64,000 nucleotides of DNA, taken from the NCBI RefSeq assembly GCF_003045775.1, contig NZ_PXNS01000015.1, positions 62,001-126,000 of the forward strand, given 5' to 3'. The notes beneath the pieces were generated by a model. The model made no database searches. It had not been told where the DNA came from and was given only the letters and a program-made list of their open reading frames with translations. The stretch's first letter is position 1; every line of letters begins with the position of its first letter. This stretch comes from Halomonas litopenaei (GTDB lineage: Bacteria; Pseudomonadota; Gammaproteobacteria; Pseudomonadales; Halomonadaceae). The position numbers and the translations under genes were made by a program. Positions 19,401-31,400 of this stretch are shown piece by piece.

Positions 19401-22400
19401 CCAATGTAGGGTCATGTGTCAGGATTGGTATCGGTGGTGTGGCGAAGGACACCGACCGTGACAATATCGCCGATCACCTGGATATCGACAGTGATAATGA
19501 TGGCATCACCGACAATGTCGAGGCGCAGACGACCCTGGATTACATAAAGCCTTCAGGCACCGATGTCGACAAGGACGGACTCGATGACGCCTACGACAAG
19601 GACACCAGCAATACCTCCGCTACGGCCAGCAAGGGGCTGACGCCGGTCGATACCGATGGCGACAGCACGGCAGACTATCTCGATCGCGACTCCGACAACG
19701 ATGGCATGCCGGATATTGCCGAACGCGATGATGGCGCCTGGGCCATCACGGATGCTACCGACACCGATCATGATGGCCTGCTGGATATCTTCGAGGGAAC
19801 GAATGCCAACGATGGCTATGATGCCAACGATGACAACCTTGTTGACGGCAACTTTGCGCTCTCTGACAGCGACAACGACGTTGCGGCCGACGGCAGCGAC
19901 GCTTCGCCCCCCGGTTCCGACCTGGATTATCGGGATAGCCAGATTGATACTGATGGTGACGGAATCGCAGATAGCTTGGACATCGATGACGACAATGATG
20001 GAATCCTTGATATCAATGAGTGGGGTGAGGGTGTCGCGGGAAATTGGATAGGAACAGACTACTGGGACAACTCTTCCATCAAGGTGGATGGCGGCGAAAT
20101 CGTCGTGGGTGAAGCCGGGGATGTATTCGACGGTGATGATTCGAGTAGCGATTACATACATATCGATACAGGAGGCAGGAAAGGGGAGCTTGATCCGCCG
20201 ATAGTGATATCTGTCTCTGTAGTAGATTCCTTGTCGAATTCTGGTTTGACGGTCGATCAATTTTATATTGCCAATGATCGCGGTGTTGTTGGTGATGGGA
20301 TAAGGTCGGCTACTATCAGGGTGTATGGGAAGGATGGGCTGCTGGGCGAGGAAGTTTTAGCCAATATTGGTTGTGATAACACGAGTACGCACGATATTTA
20401 TAACTTTAGTCACGTGTATCGCGGCGTTCTCCGGTTTGAAGTTGTTATCACGAGTACCCATGAAACAGGACCCTCGATAGCGGGGTATAAGCTTCAGCTA
20501 AGGGAATTGGGGCTCGCCAGTTCCGGCAATCATGCGGCTTACAGGGACAGTGATAAAGACGGTGTCTTTGATCACCTGGATATCGACAGCGACAATGATG
20601 GCATCACCGACAATGTCGAGTCGCAGACGACCCAGGATTATATAAAGCCCACTGGCACCGATGTCGACAAGGACGGACTCGATGACGCCTACGACAAGGA
20701 CACCAGCAATACCACCGCTACGGCCAGCAAGGGGCTGACGCCGGTCGATACCGATGGCGACAGCACAGTAGACTACCTCGACAGTGACTCCGACAACGAC
20801 GGCAAGCTGGATATCGCCGAGCGCGACGATGGCGCAACGTCGGTCAGTGACAGCACCGATACCGACGGCGACGGGCTCCTCGACATCTTCGAGGGATCGG
20901 ACGCCAACGATGGCTTTGATGCCAATGATGAGAACCTTGTTGACGGCAACTTTGCGCTCTCTGACAGCGACGATGATATCGCAGCAGATGGCAGCGACGC
21001 CTCACCCCCCGGTTTCGACCTGGACTATCGCGACAGCATCGGTCCGCCGACGGCGGTAGAAGACGCCGGGAAGACCAATGAGGACGTGGCGCTGGTGGTC
21101 GCCAAGGATAAGGGCTTGTTGACCAACGATACCCTGGCGGGGGCCACCGAAATCGCCTCGGCGGCCATCGACACCGACGGCGACGGCGTGGCCGATACCG
21201 CCCTGGTGCTGGGGCTGGCCAATACCGTCAAGGACAGTGACGGCAATGTCATCGGCAAGCTGACGCTGGCCAAGGATGGCTCCTACCGGTTCGATCCGGT
21301 GGCGAACTTCTTCGGTGCACTGCCGATCATCAGCTACACCCTGAAGGGATCCGGAGGCTACGCCAGTTCGACGCTCACGATTACGGTAACCGCCGTCAAT
21401 GATGCCCCTGTGGTCACCAACGACAAGGGCGATGCCAAGGAAGACGAGACGCTGAGTGTCGACGTGAGCGAAGGACTTCTGGCCAATGACAGCGATGTGG
21501 AAGGGGATAGTCTGGTCGTCTCCGGTTTCAGCGTGGCCGGCGTCACCGGCAGCTTCACCGCGGGTGAGACCGCCAGCATCCCCGGCAAGGGGACGCTAAC
21601 GCTCAACGCAGATGGCTCCTACAGCTTTACTCCGGCGCCCAACTACCACGGCAGTGTCCCGGAGATCACCTACACCGTCAGCGACGGCAAGGGCGGGACC
21701 TCCAGCGGGTCCCTGACCATTACGGTTGCCTCGGTGGAAGACAGCGTGTCACTTGGCGGCCTCGGGGATGGCAGCGACGGCAGCGATGGCAGCGTCAACG
21801 AATCGGCCTTGACCGGGGGCTCTGCCGCCGGCGGCAGTGGTAGTGTGCACACGGGCTCCTTTACCCTGGGGCCTGCCTCGAGCCTCGACAGCCTGACCAT
21901 CGGTGTCACGATGATAACCCGGGCACAGCTGGAGGCCAGTGGCACCACCGCGATCACCATCACGGGTAGCTACGGTGAGCTGTCGATTAACGGCTATGAC
22001 AGCGATACCGGGGTCGTGTCCTACCGCTACGTGCTGTCGTCGGTCGCCGATCATCGGTCGGATCCGGTTCTGGACAGCTTTACCATCGGCACCACCGACA
22101 GCGATGGCGACGAGACCTACAACGCAGGCACGCTGGCCATCCTGGTGGTCGATGACGTATCGACCGCCAAGGCAGACCAGGGCAGCGTCGACGAGGACGC
22201 CAGCGGCGGCAGTTCGCTGACGGGCAATGTCGTTTCCAATGACACCCTGGGGGCCGATGGGGCCGCCGACAGCGGTGCACTCAGCGCGGTCGGCAAGGGC
22301 GAGGCTGCGCCTTCGGGGGGTGTGGGCAGCAGCATTGCCGGTGACTACGGTAGCCTGGTGATGGACGCCAGTGGCAAGTACCTCTACACCCTGGACAACG

Positions 22401-25400
22401 CCAACGCTACGGTCAACGGCCTGCAGAAGGGGCAAACCCTCACCGAGACCTTTACCTATCAGATCACCGACGCTGACGGCGATACCAGCACGGCGACCCT
22501 GACCATCACCATCAAGGGCGCCAACGACGCCCCGACAGCGGAGGATATCACCGCCAAGTGTGCAGAGGACGGCGAGACCACGGGCACCATCGTCGGCGAG
22601 GACCCTGATGGTGACTCCTTGAGCTTTACCCTTGATGCTCAGCCCGAGGGGGGAACCGTCACCCTCGACGAGGACACCGGCGCCTTCACCTTCGTGCCGG
22701 ACGCCAACGTCAACGGCGACATCACCTTCAGCGTCACGGTGGATGACGGCCACAGCGGCAAGACCCAGGTAGAGGTGACGGTCAAGGTTAGTGCGGTCAA
22801 TGATGTGCCGGTCGCGTCAGACGACAGCGCCAGCACAGCGGAGGACACCCCCTTGATCGTTGGCAAGGACGAGGGCGTGCTGAGTAATGACAGTGATATC
22901 GATGGCGATGCCTTGTCGGTGGCAAGCTTCAGCGTCGAGGGGCTGACGGGCACTTTCACGGCGGGGGAAACCGCCACCATTGCCGGGGTGGGGACCCTGA
23001 CCTTGAACGCCGATGGTTCCTACCGCTTCGATCCCGCGCTCAACTACCATGGCAGCGTACCCAAGGTGACCTATGTGCTCAGCGACGGGCACGTCAGCGA
23101 CACCGCCACCCTCAGCATCACGGTCGATTCGGTCGACGATAGCGTGTCGGTGGGCGGGCTCGGTGATGGCGGGGACGGCGTCGACGGAGAGGTCAAGGAG
23201 TCAGGGTTGGTCGATGCCGACGGCACAGGACTGACCCACGACGGCACCTTTACGCTGGGTCCGGCGGACAGCCTGGCGAGCTTTACCCTGGGTGGTTCAA
23301 CCATAACGCTGGCCCAGCTCGAGGCCAGTGCCACGACGCCGATCAAGGTGACCGGCAGCCACGGGATCCTGACGATCAAGGGCTATGATCGCCAGACCGG
23401 GACGCTGAGCTATCGCTACACCCTGACCTCCGCCGCCGACCACTCAAGTGGTGCGGTGAAGGACAGCTTTGCCATCGATGTGACCGATGTCGAGGGAGAT
23501 ATCACCAAGGGTATCGGTACCCTGTCGATCCGCATCACCGATGATGCGCCGTCGGCCACCGCCGATACCGGTTCGGTGACCGAGGACGGCGCCGCCTCCA
23601 CAGGCAACGTTCTGAGCAACGACCGGCAGGGCGCCGATGGCAGCAAGGTGTCAAAGGTGGGTGTTGCCGAATCCATCGATGGGGGAAGCGTCGGCAGCGC
23701 CCTTGTGGGCAGCTTCGGCACCCTGACACTCAACGCCGATGGCAGCTATGTCTATGCGCTGGACAACACCAACGCCATGGTCAATGCCCTGCAGCAGGGC
23801 GAGACCCTGACCGAAACCTACAGCTACCAGATCATCGACGCCGACGGCGATACCAGCACCGCCACCCTGACCATCACCATCAAGGGGGCCAACGATGCAC
23901 CGACCGCGTCGGTCGACGCCTTGACCACATCGGAAGATACGCCGGTGGACGGCAGCATCGTGGCCGAGGACGTGGATGGCGATAACCTGTCCTTTGATCT
24001 GGTCGCCCAGCCGGAAGGCGGTACCGTCAGCCTGAGTGAGGATGGCAGTTTTACCTTCATTCCCGACGCCAACGTCAATGGTGACATTACCTTCAGCGTA
24101 ACCGTCTCCGACGGCAACGGAGGCACCGTCACTGTCGAGGTCAGCGTCACGGTGACGCCGGTCAATGACGCCCCGACGGTGGTGGATGACAAGGCCGAGA
24201 CCAACGAAGACACGACACTCGAGGTCGCCAAGGACAAGGGCGTACTGGCCAACGATACTGATGTGGAAGGCGATAGCCTGAGCGTCAGCGGCTTCAGTGT
24301 CGAGGGCATGACGGGCAGCTTCAAGGCGGGCGAAACCGCCACCATTGCCGGGGTGGGGACCCTGACCCTGAACGCCGACGGTTCCTATACCTTCGTGCCG
24401 GCGACCAACTACAACGGCAGCGTGCCGAAGGTCACCTACAGCGTCAGTGACGGTAATGGCGGGACCACCAGCGGTGCGCTGGCTATCACAGTCAAGCCGG
24501 TGGATGACGAGGTCAGCCTGGGCGGGCTTGGCGATGGCAACGATGGCAGTGACGGCAACGCCATGACCGACGGCTCTGTCAAGGAGTCGGGCCTGACCGG
24601 TGGCTCGGATGTGGCGGGCGGCGGGATATCCCACAGCGGCAGCTTCACGCTGGGGCCCGCCGATAGTCTGGCAAGCCTGTCCATTGGCACTACATCGATT
24701 ACTCGGGCGCAACTGGAAGCCAGCGCCACCACCCCGATCAAGATCAACGGCACCCATGGTCTGCTGACCATTACCGGCTACGACCAGAAGACCGGTATCG
24801 TCAGCTACACCTTCACGCTGACCACCAATGCCAGCCATGGCGATGGTGCGGTCCACGAAAGCTTCGTCATTGGGGTGACCGACGTCGAAGGAGATGTCAC
24901 CGCCAATGCGGGCACTCTGACCATCGCCGTCATCGACGATGCACCGGTGGCCAAGGCCGATACCGGTCAGGCCGTGGAGGACGGTGGCAACATCAGCGGC
25001 TCGGTCATTGGCAACGACCTGGCAGGAGCCGATGGCGCCCCCAGCAAGGGGCTGGTCAACGCGGTGGGCAGCGGTGAGGCGTCGCCGAGCGGCGGTGTCG
25101 GCAGCAGCGTCGCCGGCAGTTACGGTAGCCTGATCCTGGATGCCAACGGCAACTACCTCTACAAACTCGATAGCACGAACAGTGAGGTGAACGCGCTGGC
25201 GGTGGGGGCGAACCTGACCGAGGTCTTTATCTATCAGATCATCGATGCCGATGGTGATACCAGTACAGCGACCCTGACCATCACCATCATGGGCGCGAAC
25301 GATGCCCCTGTGGCCAGCGTGGATGCGATATCCACGCCTGAAGACACGCCGGTCGACGGCCAGATCACGGCCAGCGACGTGGATGGGGATTCGCTGTCCT

Positions 25401-28400
25401 TCGATCTGGTGGCCCAGCCGGACGGGGGCACGGTCACGCTCAATGAAAACGGCAGCTTCACCTTTACCCCCGACGCCAACGTCAACGGTGACGTCAGCTT
25501 CAGCGTTACGGTAGACGACGGTCACGGCGGTACCACCACGGTGGAAGTTACGGTGACGGTGACGCCGGTCAACGATACTCCTGTGGCCACCCCGGACACC
25601 AACAGCACGAGTGAAGACACCCCCCTTGTGGTGAACAAGGACAGTGGGGTACTGGCCAACGACAGCGATGTGGATGGTGACAGTCTCAGCGTCAGCGGCT
25701 TTACCATCGAGGGCGTGACGGGAACCTTCGAGCCGGGCGAGACGGTCGCCATCGAGGGCGTCGGCAAATTCACCTTGAACGCCGATGGGTCCTACCGCTT
25801 CGAGCCGGCGCTGAACTACCACGGTGACGTGCCCAAGATCAGCTACAGCGTCAGCGATGGTGCCGGCGGAACTACCACCGGAACGCTCCAGCTCAGCGTC
25901 GAGGCGGTCGACGACAAGGTCACCGTCGGTGGCCTGGGCGATGGTAGTGCTGACGGTGATGGTGCCAACGATGGACAGGTCAGCGAGTCAGGCCTGGCGG
26001 GGGGGACCGGTACCCTGGGTAGTGGCGTCTCCCATACCGGCAGCTTCACCCTGGGACCGGCGGACAGCCTCGCCAGTATCAGCCTTGGCGGAACCACCTT
26101 GACGCTTGACCAGCTGGTCAACAGTGCCGGTACGCCGATCAGGATCCAGGGTGGCCACGGCGAGCTGGTGATCAATGGCTACGACAGGGCCAGTGGCACG
26201 GTCCGCTATATCTATACCCTCACGGCACACGCCGACCATAGCCAGGGGCCTGTCAGTGACGATTTTGCGATCGCCGTCACCGACGTCGACGGTGACGTCA
26301 CCGCGGATGCCGGTACCCTGTCGATCGCCATACTCGATGATGCACCGAAGGCCGTGAACGACGTCGACGACACGATCAACAAGCCGAATCAACCCAGCAG
26401 CATCGCCGATGGAAACGTCTTGACCGGCGACGGAGGCGACGATCCCGATGCCATGGACGGTGACGCCGATCTCCTGGGCGGTGACGGTGGCACGGTCAGT
26501 GCAGTGGGTGCAGGATCAGATGGGCCGTCGGCGTCCCATATCGGACAGGGGCTTCAGGGCGAATACGGCACCCTTGTCTTGAACGCCGACGGCAGCTACC
26601 GCTATGTACCCGATTTCGACTCGGACACGGTCAAGTGGCTGGCTGCCGGGCGACACGTTTCAGACACCTTTACCTACCAGATCACCGATCCTGACGGAGA
26701 TACGGCCACCGCCACCCTGACCATCCGCATCTACGGCACGACGGCGGTGGTTGGCACGGAAGGGGGCGAGGTAGACGAAGCTCAACTCAACACGGATGGC
26801 GCCACCGGCACAGACCCTGGAGACTCGGGTGAGGTGATCTACGAAGGATCATTCTCGGTGGTGGACCGGGTGACGCAGCAGCTCGCAACCCTGACCATCG
26901 GTGGCACGAGCTTCACTCCGAGCGAGTTGGCGGCGTTGTCCGCCGACAACCCCTCGGTACGCATCGAGACCGATCACGGCTATTTCGAGATTATCGGCTA
27001 CCAGCTAGGCGACGGCACCGACGTGCGGGAAAACACCGTGCTCTATCGGTTCGTGCTGACAGAAGCGGCTGAGCATGGTGGAGAGCGAGTGTTCGATAGC
27101 GTCGACGTGGTCATGACAGACCAACTTGAAAATTCGACCCGGGATTGCCCCAAGGCCTTGATGATCGAGATTCTCGACGATGCTCCCATCGCCGCCAAGG
27201 ACAAGGTCAGCGTCGCCGAGGACGGCGATGCCGGCACCGGTAGTGTATTGACCAATGACCGCGAGGGCGCCGATGGAGACGTCACGGTGACGGCGACGGG
27301 CCCGGGCTCCAGCGTCAGCTCAGACGGTGTCGGTAGCGAGGTTGTCGGCAAATACGGCAGTCTGACCCTGGCCGCCGACGGCAGCTATACCTACACCCTG
27401 GACAACACCAATACGGAGGTCGATAGCCTCAAATCGGGTGGTTCGCTGACCGAGATATTCAGCTATCAGATCACCGACGCCGACGGCAGCACGTCCACCG
27501 CAACTCTGACCATCACCATCGAGGGGGCCAACGACGCGCCGACGGCCAGCGTCGATGCATTGACGACCCAGGAGGATACCCCGGTCAGCGGTACCATCGA
27601 GGCCAGTGACGTTGAAGGAGATGACCTCAGCTTCGATCTGGTCGCGCAGCCAGACGGGGGCAAGGTTACGCTCAACGACGATGGCACTTTCACCTTCACC
27701 CCCGACGACAACGTCAATGGCGATATCACCTTCAAGGTCACGGTTTCCGATGGCAATGGCGGTACCACCACTGTCGAGGTCACGGTCAAGGTGGAAGCGG
27801 TCAATGATGCGCCGAAGGTGACCGGCGAGACCGCCAGTACCCCCGAGGACACGCCGCTTGACTCGTCGAGCGACGACAGTCTGCCTAGTCTGCTCGACAA
27901 CGACAGTGACATCGAGACCGATCACGACAGCCTGGTGGTCGTGGACGTTCGCGTCGACGGCATGAGCGAGAGCATCGATGTCGGTGAGACCGTCACCATC
28001 GATGGTGTCGGCAAGCTGACGGTGGAGGCCGATGGTGCCTGGCGATTCGAACCGGCACTCAACTACCACGGCAAGGTGCCAACGATCACCTACACCGTCA
28101 GCGATGGCGAGGGTGGGACCAGCACCGCCACCCTGGACATCACGGTCACGCCGGTGGACGACCAGGTCAACCTGGGCGGCCTGGGCGACGGGAACGATGG
28201 CGGCGAGGGAGGCAACATCAGTGATGGCTCCGTCAGCGAGGCCGGCCTGCCCGGGGGCAGCGATGAAGGTAACGGACTGAGCCATAGCGGCAGCTTTACC
28301 CTGGGGCCGGCGGACAGCCTGGCGAGCTTTACCCTGGGCAGTCGCAGCATCAGCCTTGCCGAGCTCGAGGCCAGCGCGTCGTCACCCATCGCGATCGAGG

Positions 28401-31400
28401 GCCGCTACGGCACCTTGACCATCGAAGGCTACGATCGCGCCACCGGTACGGTCAGCTACCGCTATCTGCTGACCTCAAACGCAGATCACGCCAACGAGCC
28501 GGTCAGCGACGACTTCATGATCAGCGTGACCGACGTGGAGGGTGAGGTCACCGCCAATGCCGGTACCCTGGCGATCAAGATCATCGATGACACCCCGAGT
28601 GCGACCGATGACAGCGGTACCGTCGACGAGGACGGTGCTGCCGGCGCCGGCAGCGTCTGGGCCAATGATCGTCCGGGTGCCGATGGTGCGGATGCCAATG
28701 GGGCGGTGGTTGCGGTTGGTGTTGAAGCCGGAAGTCTCGATGGGGCCACCGGCGTCCCGCTGGAAGGGAGCTACGGCAGCCTGATCCTCAACGCCGATGG
28801 CAGCTATAGCTATACGTTGGACAACACCAATAGTGATGTGGATGGACTCCAGGTCGGTGATACCTTGACTGAGACGTTCAGCTATCAGATCCGCGACGCC
28901 GACGGCGATCTCGCCACCGCCACCTTGACGATCACCATTCGTGGCGCCAACGACGCGCCGGAAGCTTCTGCGGAAAAGGTGACCGCCAGCGAGGATACTC
29001 CGGTGGATGGCAAGATCATCGCCACCGACGTCGATGACGATGAGCTCACCTTTAGTCTGGATGCGCAGCCTGAGGGTGGCACCGTTACCCTCGATGAGAA
29101 AGGTAACTTCACCTTTACACCGGATGCCAACTTCAACGGCGACACCAGCTTCACCGTCACCGTGACCGACCCTTCCGGTGCCACCGTCACGGTGGAGGTC
29201 GATGTCTCGGTGACACCGGTCAATGACGCGCCGTCCGCCAAGAACGACCAGGCCACGATCGCCGAGGACACGCCTCTGACGGTCGCCGCCGAAGACGGCC
29301 TGCTGGCCAACGATAGCGATATCGAGGGCGATAGCCTCAGTGTTACGGGCTTCAGTGTCGATGGTATCGAGGGAACCTTCCTGGCAGGGCAGACCGCCGT
29401 CATCGAAGGCGTCGGCGAGCTGACCATCAGCGCCAATGGCAGCTACCGTTTCGTGCCGGCGCTGAACTACAACGGCGAGGTGCCACTGGTCACCTACACC
29501 GTCAGTGACGATGGGGGCGCGACCTCCGACGCGAGCCTGAGCATTTCGGTCACGGCGGTGGACGACAAGGTGACTGTCGGTGGGCTGGGGGATGGAGGCG
29601 GTGAGCCAGGAGGGGGCGATTCAGCAGGCGACGCCACCACCGATGGGTCGGTTGACGAGGCCGGTCTGACAGGAGGCAGCCACGAGGGCTTGGGCCTGAG
29701 CCACAGTGGCACCTTTACCCTCGGACCAGCCGACAGTCTGTCCAGCCTGACCCTGGGGGGAAGCACCATCAGCCTGGATCAGCTCAAGGACTGTGGTAGC
29801 CATCCCATCGAGGTGACCGGCGATCACGGCACCCTGGTGCTGCGCTACTACGACCCCGCCACCGGAGAGGTGAGCTATACCTACCATCTGGCCTCGAGGG
29901 CCGATCACTCCGGCGGCGCGGTCAACGACAGCTTCGCCATCGGCGTCACCGACGTGGAGGGCGAGACCACCGACAACATTGGCACCCTGGCCATCGCCAT
30001 CATCGACGATGGTCCTGGCACCGGCAATGACCGCGGTGAGGTGAGCGAGGAAGGCTCAGAGCCGGGAAGCGACTGCAGCGGTAATGTCCTCCTCAATGAC
30101 CACTATGGTGTCGATGGCGTTGCGGTGGATGGCGGGGTCACGGCGGTGGGGTCAGGTCAGTCATCGCCCGAGGGCGGCGTTGGCGAGCCGGTGGAGGGCC
30201 GTTACGGTAGCCTGGTGCTGAACGCGGACGGCAGCTATTCCTATACGCTGGACAACAGCAACCCCGTGGTGGACGCGCTCAAACCGGGGCAGACGCTCAC
30301 CGAGACCTTCAGCTACACCATCACCGACAGCGATGGCAGTGTTTCCACCGCGACGCTGACGATCAGCGTTCTCGGCGCCAACGACGCCCCTGTCGCCAGC
30401 GTGGATCCCATCGTCACCACCGAGGATACCCCGGTCGAGGGGCGCGTCGTCGCCACCGACGTGGACAATGACGACCTGACCTTCCGTCTCGACCATCAAC
30501 CGGACGGCGGCAGCGTCACGCTCAATGAGGATGGCACCTTCACCTTTGTGCCCGACCCCGACGTCAGTGGCGATATCAGCTTCAGCGTGACCGTGACCGA
30601 CGCCAGCGGTGCCACCACTACCGTTGTAGTCACCGTCTCGGTTGAGCCGGTCAATGACGCCCCTGTGGCCAGTGCCGATCCTATCGTCACCGGTAGCGGT
30701 GAAGCCGCCTCTGGTCAGGTGGTGGCATCGGACGTTGAGGGGGATGATCTCACCTTCGCGCTGGATGACGGTCCTCGACACGGTCAGCTTACCCTGAACC
30801 CGGATGGATCCTTCGTCTATGTGCCGGAAGCAGGATTCTTCGGCAGCGACAGCTTTGTCGTCGCGGTGTCGGACGGGCAGGGAGGTGTAACCTACGTGAC
30901 CGTCTCGGTGACGGTGGAGCCCCTCGATAGCTTCTATATCGGTGACCGTGCGCCCGAAGTCTCGTCGCAGGATGTCGAGTCGGATGCTGAAGGGCCCTTG
31001 ATGCATGCCGATGGCATGGTCGATGAGGTGGTCAATCAGTACGGAGGCCTTGGTGGCCTTGCCGATCTGTCTGCCGATGGGGCAGTAAGAGCGGCGGTAC
31101 ACGGTATTTCGGCGCTGACCGACGCCGAAATGGAGGTGGCAAACAAGGATCAGCCGAGAGAATCCAGTGCCTGGAACTCCTCGATGCTGCACGAGGCCAG
31201 GTCGCTGGCTCATCCCGGTGAGGTGCGAGCGACGTCGTGGGCAAGCAGCGATGGCCGAGCGACGCTGGAGGCTCTGGTCGAGAACGAGCGGGCGTGGCTC
31301 AAGCTGCCGGAAGGGCAACGCGACATCAAGGTGTCGTTACCCGGGGGCCGAGCCTTGCCGGACTGGATCCAGCGTCCCTCGATCGGTCAGCTGCTGATCG

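Noticed and set aside
17262..20926. CRISPR-like regular spacing of repeats
   Set aside because: The repeats are about 350 bp, in frame and encode calcium-binding TSP3 segments; spacers are coding modules.
23651..25822. 723-codon minus-strand open frame inside the giant gene
   Set aside because: It repeats with the same period as the sense-strand VCBS modules, so it is a by-product of the repeats, not a gene.
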